From assembly GCF_043290135.1 (NCBI RefSeq), contig NW_027464603.1, forward strand, positions 2,519,501 to 2,583,500: a stretch of DNA of 64,000 bases. The letters are read 5' to 3'. This DNA comes from Rhipicephalus microplus. Its lineage: Eukaryota; Arthropoda; Arachnida; Ixodida; Ixodidae. Shown here piece after piece: positions 53,701-64,000 of the stretch; positions within the stretch are counted from its first letter, which is position 1; each line of letters starts with the position of its first letter. Made by a program: the position numbers and the translations under genes. The notes under the pieces were generated by a model, which worked only from the letters and a program-made list of their open reading frames with translations, was not told the DNA's origin and ran no database searches.

Positions 53701-56700
53701 CAACTAGAAACTCCAAAACTAGAAACTCCACATTTTGAAACACCACAACTAGATACTCCACAACTACAAATTCCACAACTAGAAACTCCAAATTTAGAAA
53801 CTCCGCAACTTGAAACTCCACAACTAGAGACTCCATAACAAGGAACTCCAAAACTAAAAACTCCACAACTACAGACTCCACAACTACAAACTTCACAACT
53901 AGAAACTCCACAACCAGAAACTCCGCAACTGGAAACTCCACAACTGGAAATTCCACAACCAGAGACTCAACAACTAGAGACTCCACAACTAAAAACTCCA
54001 CAACTAGAAACTCCACAACTAGAAACTCCACAACTAGAAACTCCGCAACTAGAAACCCAACAACTAGAAACTCCACAACTAGGAACTACACACCTATAAA
54101 TTCCACAACTTGAAACTCCACAACTAGAAACTCAACAACTAGAGACTCCACACCTAGAAACTCCTCAACTAGAAACTCCACAACAAGAAACTTCACAACT
54201 AGAAACTATGCAACTAGAAACTCCGCAACTAGAAACTCCACAGCTAGAACATCCGCCACTAAAAACTCTGCAACTAGAAACTCCGCAACTAGAAACTCCA
54301 CAACTAGAGACTCCGCAACTAGAAATTCCACAGCTAGAAACTCCGCAACTAGAGACTCCGCAACTAGAATCTCCACACCTAGAGAGTCCACAGCTATAAA
54401 CTCCACAACTCAAAACTCTGCAACCCAAAACTCTGCAACTCAAAACTCTGCAACTAGAAAATACCCAACTAGAAACTACACAACTAGAATCTCCGCAACT
54501 CGAAACTGCGCAACTACAAAATCCACAACTGGAAACTTGACAATTGTAACTCAGCAACTAGAAAATCTACCACTAAAAACTCCACAACTAGAAACTCAAC
54601 AACTAGAAACCCTGCAAATAGAAATTCCACAACTAGAAACTCCACAACTAGACACTTCGCAACTAGAAACTCCACAACTAGAAACTCCACAACTACGAAA
54701 CTCACAACTTGAAACTCCACAACTAGAAACTCCGCAACTTGAAACTCCACAGCTAGAAACTCCATAACTTGAGACTTCGCAACTAGAAACTCGGCAACTA
54801 GAAACTCAACAACTAGAAACTCCACAACTAGAAACTCCAAAACTAGAAACTCCACATTTTGAAACACCACAACTAGATACTCAATAACTAGAAACTCCAC
54901 AACTAGAGACTCCATAACTAGGAACTCCACAACTAGAAACTCCACAGCTACAGACTCCACAACTACAGACTCCACAACTAGAAACACCACAGCTAGAGAC
55001 TCCACAACTAGAAACTCCACAAATACGAACCCCACGAATACGAACCCCGCAACTAGAAGCTCCATAACTAGAAACTACGCAACTAGAAACTCCACAACTT
55101 GAGATTTCGCAACTAGAAACTCCACAACTAGAAACACCACAACTAGAGACTCCACAACTAGAAACTCCACAACTAGAAACTCCACAACTACGAACCTCAC
55201 AACTAGAAACTCCACAACTAGAAACTCCACAACTTGGGACTTCGCAACTAGAAACTCCACAAATAGAAACTCCACAACTAGAAACTCTGCAACTAGAAAC
55301 TCCACAGCTAGAAACTCCAAAACTTGAGACTTCGCAACTAGAAAGTCGGCAACTAGAAACTCCACAACTAGAAACTCCACAACTAAAAACTCCACAAATT
55401 GAAACACCACAACTAGATACTCCACAACTACAAACTCCACAACTAGAAACTCCACAACTAAAAACTCCGCAACTAGAAACTCCACTACTAGAAACTTCAC
55501 AACTAGAGACTTCATATCTTGAAACACCACAACTACATACTCCACAACTACAAATTCCACATCTAGAAACTCCAAATTTAGAAACTCCGCAACTAGAAAC
55601 TCCGCTACTAGAGACTCTATAACTAGGAACTCCACAACTAGAAACTCCACAACTAGAAACTCCACAACCGGAAACTCCGCAGCTAGAAACTCCGCAACTA
55701 GAAACTCCACAACTTGAAATTCCACAACCAGAGACTAAACAACTTGAGACTCCACAACTAAAAACTCCACAACTAGAAACTCCACAACTAGAAACTCAAC
55801 AACTAGAAACCCTGCAAATAGAAACTCCCCAACTAGAAACTCCACAACTTGAAACTCCACAACTAGAAAATCCGCAACTAGAAACTCCACAGCTAGAAAC
55901 TCCACAACTTGAGACTTCGCAACTAGAAACTCGGCAACTAGAAACTCAACAACTAGAAACTCCGCAACTAGAAACTCCACAACTAGAAACTTCACAACTA
56001 GAAACTATGCAACTAGAAACTCCGCAACTAGAAACTCCACAACTAGAGAATCCACAGCTAGAGACTCCATAACTAGGAACTGCACAACTAGAAACTCCAC
56101 AACTACAGACTCCACAACTACAAACTCCACAACTAGAAACTCCACGACCGGAAACTTCGCAACTAGAAAGTCCACAACTAGAAACTCCACAAATTGAATC
56201 ACCACAACTAGATACTCCACAACTACAAACTCCACAACTAGAAACTTCACAACTAGAAACTCTGCAACTAGAAACTCCCCAGCTAGAACGTCCGCAACTA
56301 GAAACTCTGCAACTAGAAACTCCGCAACTAGAAACTCCACAACTAGAAACTCCACAACCAGAAACTCCACAACTAGAAACTCCGCAACTAGAGACTCCGC
56401 AACTAAAAACTCCACAGCTAGAAACTCCGCAACTAGAAACTCCGCAACTAGAATCTCTACAACTAGAGAGTCCACAGCTATAAACTCCACAACTTGAAAC
56501 TCTGCAACTCGAAACTCTGCAACTAGAAAATCCCCAACTAGAAACTACACAACTAGAATCTCCGCAACTCGAAACTGCGCAACTACAAAATCCACAACTA
56601 GAAACTTGACAATTGGGAACTCCGCAACTAGAAAATTTACAACTAGAAACTCGAAAACTAAAAACTTCAACTAGAAACTCCACAACTAGAAACTCCACAA

Positions 56701-59700
56701 CTACACACTTTGTAACTAGAAACCCCGCAACTAGAAGCTCCATAACTAGAAACTCCGCGACTAGAAATTCCACAACTACGAACCTCACAACTTGAAACTC
56801 CACAACTAGAAACTCCGCAACTTGAAACTCCACAGCTAGAAACTCCATAACTTGAGACTTCGCAACTAGAAACTCGGCAACTAGAAACTCAACAACTAGA
56901 AACTCCACAACTAGAAACTCCAAAACTAGAAACTCCACATTTTGAAACACCACAACTAGATACTCCACAACTACAAATTCCACAACTAGAAACTCCAAAT
57001 TTAGAAACTCCGCAACTTGAAACTCCACAACTAGAGACTCCATAACAAGGAACTCCAAAACTAAAAACTCCACAACTACAGACTCCACAACTACAAACTT
57101 CACAACTAGAAACTCCACAACCAGAAACTCCGCAACTAGAAACTCCACAACTGGAAATTCCACAACCAGAGACTCAACAACTAGAGACTCCACAACTAAA
57201 AACTCCACAACTAGAAACTCCACAACTAGAAACTCCACAACTAGAAACTCCGCAACTAGAAACCCAACAACTAGAAACTCCACAACTAGGAACTACACAC
57301 CTATAAATTCCACAACTTGAAACTCCACAACTAGAAACTCAACAACTAGAGACTCCACACCTAGAAACTCCGCAACTAGAAACTCCACAACAAGAAACTT
57401 CACAACTAGAAACTATGCAACTAGAAACTCCGCAACTAGAAACTCCACAGCTAGAACATCCGCCACTAAAAACTCTGCAACTAGAAACTCCGCAACTAGA
57501 AACTCCACAACTAGAGACTCCGCAACTAGAAATTCCACAGCTAGAAACTCCGCAACTAGAGACTCCGCAACTAGAATCTCCACACCTAGAGAGTCCACAG
57601 CTATAAACTCCACAACTCAAAACTCTGCAACCCAAAACTCTGCAACTCAAAACTCTGCAACTAGAAAATCCCCAACTAGAAACTACACAACTAGAATCTC
57701 CGCAACTCGAAACTGCGCAACTACAAAATCCACAACTGGAAACTTGACAATTGGGAACTCAGCAACTAGAAAATCTACAACTAAAAACTCCACAACTAGA
57801 AACTCAACAACTAGAAACCCTGCAAATAGAAATTCCACAACTAGAATCTCCACAACTAGACACTTCGCAACTAGAAACTCCACAACTAGAAACTCCACAA
57901 CTACGAACCTCACAACTTGAAACTCCACAACTAGAAACTCCGCAACTTGAAACTCCACAGCTAGAAACTCCATAACTTGAGACTTCGCAACTAGAAACTC
58001 GGCAACTAGAAACTCAACAACTAGAAACTCCACAACTAGAAACTCCAAAACTAGAAACTCCACATTTTGAAACACCACAACTAGATACTCCACAACTACA
58101 AATTCCACAACTAGAAACTCCAAATTTAGAAACTCCGCAACTTGAAACTCCACAACTAGAGACTCCATAACAAGGAACTCCAAAACTAAAAACTCCACAA
58201 CTACAGACTCCACAACTACAAACTTCACAACTAGAAACTCCACAACCAGAAACTCCGCAACTAGAAACTCCACAACTGGAAATTCCACAACCAGAGACTC
58301 AACAACTAGAGACTCCACAACTAAAAACTCCACAACTAGAAACTCCACAACTAGAAACTCCACAACTAGAAACTCCGCAACTAGAAACCCAACAACTAGA
58401 AACTCCACAACTAGGAACTACACACCTATAAATTCCACAACTTGAAACTCCACAACTAGAAACTCAACAACTAGAGACTCCACACCTAGAAACTCCGCAA
58501 CTAGAAACTCCACAACAAGAAACTTCACAACTAGAAACTATGCAACTAGAAACTCCGCAACTAGAAACTCCACAGCTAGAACATCCGCCACTAAAAACTC
58601 TGCAACTAGAAACTCCGCAACTAGAAACTCCACAACTAGAGACTCCGCAACTAGAAATTCCACAGCTAGAAACTCCGCAACTAGAGACTCCGCAACTAGA
58701 ATCTCCACACCTAGAGAGTCCACAGCTATAAACTCCACAACTCAAAACTCTGCAACCCAAAACTCTGCAACTCAAAACTCTGCAACTAGAAAATCCCCAA
58801 CTAGAAACTACACAACTAGAATCTCCGCAACTCGAAACTGCGCAACTACAAAATCCACAACTGGAAACTTGACAATTGGGAACTCAGCAACTAGAAAATC
58901 TACAACTAGAAACTCGAAAACTAAAAACTCCAACTAGAAACTCCACAACTAGAAACTCCACAACTAGAAACTCCACAACTAGACACTTTGTAACTAGAAA
59001 CTCCACAACTAGACACACCACAACTACAAAACTCCGCAACTCGAAACTCCACGACTAGACACTCCACAACTTGAGACTCCACAACGACAGACTCCGCAAC
59101 GAGAAACTCTGCAACTAGAAACTGCACAGCTAGAAACTTGCAACTCGAAACTCTGCAACTAGAAACTCCGCAACTAGAAACTCCACAGCTACAAACTCCC
59201 CAACTAGAAACTCCGCAACTAGAGACTCCACAACTAGAAATTCCATGACTAGAAACTCCAGAATTATAAACTCCACAACTAGAAACTCCACAACTTGAGA
59301 CTTTGCAACTAGAAACTCGGCAACTAGAAGCTTAACAACTAGAAACTCCACAACTAGAAACTTCACAACTAGAAACTCCACCACTTGAAACACCACAACT
59401 AGATACTCCGCAACTACAAATTCTACAACTAGAAACTCCACAACTAGAAACTCCATAACTAGAAACTCCACAACTAGAGACTCCATAACTAGGAACTCCA
59501 CAACTAGAAACTCCACAGCTACAGACTCCACAACTACAGACTCCACAACTAGAAACACCACAGCTAGAGACTCCACAACTAGAAACTCCACAAATACGAA
59601 CCCCACGAATACGAACCCCGCAACTAGAAGCTCCATAACTAGAAACTACGCAACTAGAAACTCCACAACTTGAGATTTCGCAACTAGAAACTCCACAACT

Positions 59701-60445
59701 AGAAACACCACAACTAGAGACTCCACAACTAGAAACTCCACAACTAGAAACTCCACAACTACGAACGTCACAACTAGAAACTCCACAACTAGAAACTCCA
59801 CAACTTGGGACTTCGCAACTAGAAACTCCACAAATAGAAACTCCACTACTAGAAACTCCGCAACTAGAAACTCAACAGCTAGAAACTCCAAAACTTGAGA
59901 CTTCGCAACTAGAAAGTCGGCAACTAGAAACTCCACAACTAAAAACTCCACAAATTGAAACACCACAACTAGATACTCCACAACTACAAACTCCACAACT
60001 AGAAACTCCACAACTAAAAACTCCGCAACTAGAAACTCCACTACTAGAAACTTCACAACTAGAGACTCCATATCTTGAAACACCACAACTACACACTCCA
60101 CAACTACAAATTCCACAACTAGAGAATCCATAATTTGAAACACCACAACTAGATACTCCACAACTACAAATTCCACATCTAGAAACTCCAAATTTAGAAA
60201 CTCTGCAACTAGAAACTCCGCAACTTGAAACTCCACAACTAGAGACTCCATAACTAGGAACTCCACAACTAGAAACTCCACAACTACAGACTCCACAACT
60301 AGAAACTCTACAACTAGAAACTCCACAACTAGAAACTCCGCAACTAGAAACTCCACAACTAGAAACTCAACAACTAGAAACCCTGCAAATAGAAACTCCA
60401 CAACTAGAAACTCCACAACTTGAAACTCCACAACTAGAAACTCCG
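53701..60445. repeat. 6745 bp tandem duplication, copy 2
   Basis: This is the direct neighbour and near-identical copy of 46957-53700. Its sequence starts at CAACTAGAAACTCCAAAAC, as at 46957. It ends where the next unit reads CACAGCTAG instead of CAAAACTAG (about 60461). It contains landmarks 54541, 56610, 57748 and 58873. The very low divergence implies a recent unequal exchange, or possibly an assembly artefact. Confidence 0.92.
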
Positions 60446-63400
60446 CAACTAGAAACTCCACAGCTAGAAACTCCACAACTTGAGACTTCGCAACTAGAAA
60501 CTCGGCAACTAGAAACTCAACAACTAGAAACTCCGCAACTAGAAACTCCACAACTAGAAACTTCACAACTAGAAACTATGCAACTAGAAACTCCGCAACT
60601 AGAAACTCCACAGCTAGAACATCCGCCACTAGAAACTCTGCAACTAGAAACTCCACAGCGAGAAACTCCGCAACTAGAAACTCCGCAACTAGAATCTCCA
60701 CACCTAGAGAGTCCACAGCTATAAACTCCACAACTCAAAACTCGGCAACTCAAAACTCTGCAACTAGAAAATCCCCAACTAGAAACTACACAACTAGAAT
60801 CTCCGCAACTCGAAACTGCGCAACTACAAAATCCACAACTAGAAACTTGACAATTGGGAACTCCGCAACTAGAAAATCTACAACTAGAAACTCGAAAACT
60901 AAAAACTCTAACTAGAAACTCCACAACTAGAAATTCCACAACTAGAAACTCCACAACTAGACACTTTGTAACTAGAAACTCCACAACTAGACACACCACA
61001 ACTACAAAACTCCGCAACTAGAGACTCCACGACTAGACACTCCACAACTTGAGACTCCGCAACGACAGACTCTGCAACGAGAAACTCTGCAACTAGAAAC
61101 TGCACAGCTAGAAACTTGCAACTCGAAACTCTGCAACTAGAAACTCCGCAACTAGTAACTCCACAGCTACAAACTCCCCAACTAGAAACTCCGCAACTAG
61201 AGACTCCACAACTAGAAACTCCATGACTAGAAGCTCCAGAATTATGAACTCCACAGCTAGAAACTCCACAACTTGAGACTTTGCAACTAGAAACTCGGCA
61301 ACTAGAAACTTAACAACTAGAAACTCCACAACTAGAAACTTCACAACTAGAAACTCCACAACTTGAAACACCACAACTAGATACTCCGCAACTACAAATT
61401 CTACAACTAGAAACTCCACAACTAGAATCTCCATAACTAGAAACTCCACAACTAGAGACTCCATAACTAGGAACTCCACAACTAGAAACTCCACAGCTAC
61501 AGACTCCACAACTACAGACTCCACAACTAGAAACTCCACAGCTAGAGACTCCACAACTAGAAACTCCACAAATACGAACCCCACGAATACGAACCCCGCA
61601 ACTAGAAGCTCCATAACTAGAAACTACGCAACTAGAAACTCTACAACTTGAGATTTCGCAACTAGAAACTCCACAACTAGAAACACCACAACTAGAGACT
61701 CCACAACTAGAAACTCCACAACTAGAAACTCCACAACTACGAACGTCACAACTAGAAACTCCACAACTAGAAACTCCACGACTTGGGACTTCGCAACTAG
61801 AAACTCCACAAATAGAAACTCCACAACTAGAAACTCCGCAACTAGACACTCCACAGCTAGAAACTCCAAAACTTGAGACTTCGCAACTAGAAAGTCGGCA
61901 ACTAGAAACTCCACAACTAAAAACTCCACAAATTGAAACACCACAACTAGATACTCCACAACTACAAACTCCACAACTAGAAACTCCACAACTAAAAACT
62001 CCGCAACTAGAAACTCCACTACTAGAAACTTCACAACTAGAGACTTCATATCTTGAAACACCACAACTACATACTCCACAACTACAAATTCCACATCTAG
62101 AAACTTCAAATTTAGAAACTCCACAACTACAAACTCCACAACTAGAAACTCCACAACCGGAAACTCCGCAGCTAGAAACTCCACAACTAGAAATTCCACA
62201 ACCAGAGACTCAACAACTTGAGACTCCACAACTAAAAACTCCACAACTAGAAACTCCACAACAAGAAACTCAACAACTAGAAACCCTGCAAATAGAAACT
62301 CCACAACTAGAAACTCCACAACTTGAAACTCCACAACTAGAAACTCCGCAACTAGAAACTCCACAGCTAGAAACTCCACAACTTGAGACTTCGCAACTAG
62401 AAACTCGGCAACTAGAAACTCAACAACTAGAAACTCCACAACTAGAAACTCCACAACTAGAAACTCCACAACTTGAAACACCACAACTAGATACTTCACA
62501 ACTACAAATTCCACAACTAGAAACTTCAAATTTAGAAACTCCGCAACTAGAAACTCCGCAACTTGAAACTCCACAACTAGAGACTCCATAACTAGGAACT
62601 CCACAACTAGAAACTCCACAACTACAGACTCCACAACTACAAACTTCACAACTAGAAACTCCACAACCAGAAACTCCGCAACTAGAAACTCCACAACTGG
62701 AAATTCCACAACCAGAGACTCAACAACTAGAGACTCCACAACTAAAAACTCAACAACTAGAAACTCCACAACTAGAAACTCCACAACTAGAAACTCCGCA
62801 ACTAGAAACCCAGCAACTAGAAACTCCACAACTAGGAACTACACACCTATAAATTCCACAACTTGAAACTCCACAACTAGAAACTCCGCAACTAGAAACT
62901 CCACAAATAGAGACTCCACAACTAGAGACTACGCAACTAAAAACTCCACAGCTAGAAACTCCGCAACTAGAATCTCCACAACTAGAGAGTCCACAGCTAT
63001 AAACTCCACAACTTGAAACTCTGCAACTCAAAACTCTGCAACTAGAAAATCCCCAACTAGAAACTACACAACTAGAATCTCCGCAACTCGAAACTGCGCA
63101 ACTACAAAATCCACAACTAGAAACTTGACAATTGGGAACTCCGCAACTAGAAAATCTACAACTAGAAACTCGAAAACTAAAAACTCCAACTAGAAACTCC
63201 ACAACTAGAAACTCCGCAACTAGAAACTCCACAACTAGACACTTTGTAACTAGAAACTCCACAACTAGACACTCCACAACTAGAAAACTCCGCAACTAGA
63301 AACTCCACGACTAGACACTCCACAACTTGAGACTCCACAACGACAGACTCCGCAACGAGAAACTCTGCAACTAGAAACTGCACAGCTAGAAACTTGCAAC

Positions 63401-63540
63401 TCGAAACTCTGCAACTAGAAACTCCGCAACTAGAAACTCCACAGCTACAAACTCCCCAACTAGAAACTCCACAGCTAGAGACTCCACAACTAGAAACTCC
63501 ATGACTAGAAACTCCAGAATTATAAACTCCACAGCTAGAA
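60446..63540. repeat. older class B modules right of the recent expansion
   Basis: Landmarks at 60851 and 63129 are both class B, 2278 bp apart. The units are more diverged from the neighbouring tandem families. Near 62100-62160 the CTAGAAACTTCAAATTTAG stretch joins directly to CTACAAACTCC units, skipping units present in other modules. No gene-like signal was seen. Confidence 0.78.
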
Positions 63541-63639
63541 ACTCCACAACTTGAGACTGCACAACTAGAAACTCCGCAGCTAGAAACTCCACAGCTAGAA
63601 ACTCCGCAACTAGAAACTCCACAACTAGAGACTCCGCAA

Positions 63640-63770
63640 CTCTAAACTCCACAATTTGAACTCTGCAACTCGAAACTTGGCAACTAAAAAATCCCCAACT
63701 AGAAACTACACAACCTGAATTTCCGCAACTCGAAACTCCTCAACTACAAAATCCACAAATAGAAACTCCA
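63640..63770. repeat. divergent landmark relic lacking CAATTG
   Basis: The unit order matches the upstream half of the landmark block: CTATAAACTCC, a CTCTGC unit, a CCCCAACTAG unit, an AACTACACAAC unit, CGCAACTCGAAACT, and CTACAAAATCCAC. It differs from all 40 standard copies by private changes: CTCTAAACTCC, a 14 bp unit AATTTGAACTCTGC, CTTGGCAAC, CCTGAATTTCC and ACTCCTCAAC. It then continues as CAAATAGAAACTCC and never reaches CTTGACAATTGGG. I read it as an old, unhomogenised copy. Confidence 0.7.
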
Positions 63771-64000
63771 CAACTAGAAACTTCACAACTAGAAACTCCA
63801 CAACTTGAAACACCACAACTAGATACTCCGCAACTACAAATTCTACAACTAGAAACTCCACAACTAGAAACTCCATAACTAGAAACTCCACAACTAGAGA
63901 CTCCATAACTAGGAACTCCACAACTAGAAACTCCACAGCTAGAGACTCCACAACTAGAAACTCCACAAATACGAACCCCACGAATACGAACCCCGACACT

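Larger units (their letters stand above)
1..64000. repeat. 15 bp satellite array filling the window
   Basis: Every stretch read resolves into tandem copies or variants of the 15-mer CAACTAGAAACTCCA. The + strand is rich in A and C: the consensus has 7 A, 5 C, 2 T and 1 G, so strand asymmetry is extreme and constant. Each intact unit carries one CTAG. Common variants are CCA to CCG, CAA to CAG, CTA to CTT or CTC, GAA to GAG, AAA or CAA, and CTCC to CTTC. Spacings between landmarks are close to multiples of 15, and the remainders are explained by identifiable 13, 14 and 16 bp units. No unique DNA interrupts the array and neither edge lies in the window. Array nature is certain. Chromosomal location (pericentromeric, subtelomeric or interstitial) cannot be told from the sequence. 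Confidence 0.98.

Noticed and set aside
53701..60445. Dismissing the 6.7 kb duplication as an assembly error
   Set aside because: Two substitutions and an indel separate the copies and the join is in register, so a real duplication is plausible. The error hypothesis cannot be excluded without reads and is listed as a check.
1..64000. CRISPR array
   Set aside because: The repeat is a contiguous 15 bp tandem unit without spacers, and no cas-like genes are present.
1..64000. Telomeric repeat or G-quadruplex array
   Set aside because: The monomer is 15 bp, has a single G on + and at most GG runs on -, and resembles no telomere repeat I know.

Overview
The whole 64 kb window is one uninterrupted tandem satellite. 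Its basic unit is 15 bp, consensus CAACTAGAAACTCCA on the + strand. I found no unique-sequence DNA, no credible gene, no RNA gene, no transposon and no CRISPR array. The array runs off both ends, so its true length exceeds 64 kb. This size and structure point to a eukaryotic heterochromatic, pericentromeric or subtelomeric satellite. I do not recognise the monomer and cannot name the species. Variants at CpG sites look like both products of methyl-CpG deamination, which would suit a genome that methylates CpG.

The array has at least three levels. Level 1 is the 15 bp unit, with recurrent single-base variants and a few odd-length units of 13, 14 and 16 bp. Level 2 is modules of about 0.9-2.7 kb, each marked by a conserved landmark block ending in CTTGACAATTGGG. 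I located 40 landmarks: 38 carry CAATTG and two carry CAACTG. They fall into classes: class B at 1221, 4619, 7794, 11842, 15299, 17510, 20547, 23181, 26160, 28122, 30891, 36412, 52128, 58873, 60851 and 63129; class A at 3348, 6746, 13969, 22225, 24860, 29605, 32539, 33825, 35111, 39063, 40245, 43452, 46659, 49866 and 56610; class A-prime at 9972, 16179 and 18390; class C at 41383, 44590, 47797, 51003, 54541 and 57748. Level 3 is multi-kb duplications built from these modules.

Layout: 1-880 holds diverged units with no landmark. About 880-4480 is repeated at 11500-15170 (offset 10621), and about 1140-3465 is repeated at 4540-6863 (offset 3398). About 9385-12000 is related to 17803-20800. Two tandem copies of a 2.21 kb repeat fill about 14080-18500. 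From 20547 to 32539, B-to-A segments of about 1.68 kb alternate with other modules. Three tandem copies of a 1286 bp repeat fill 32539-36411. A 3207 bp repeat follows in three full copies plus a partial one, 39692 to about 50990. A 6744 bp block, 46957-53700, is duplicated immediately next to itself at 53701-60445 with only three differences seen. The right edge (60446-64000) returns to older, more diverged modules, including an unusually divergent landmark relic at about 63640-63770.

Because 15 is a multiple of 3, two of three frames stay open on each strand wherever the units are intact. This creates many long open frames, up to 927 codons, made of VVEFL, SSCGV, QLETP or NSTTR pentapeptides. 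I treat these as by-products of the repeat, not genes. One point deserves a test: variation is concentrated at third codon positions of the + QLETP frame, which are the same bases as the third positions of the - SSCGV frame. That leaves open that the satellite arose from a coding pentapeptide repeat.
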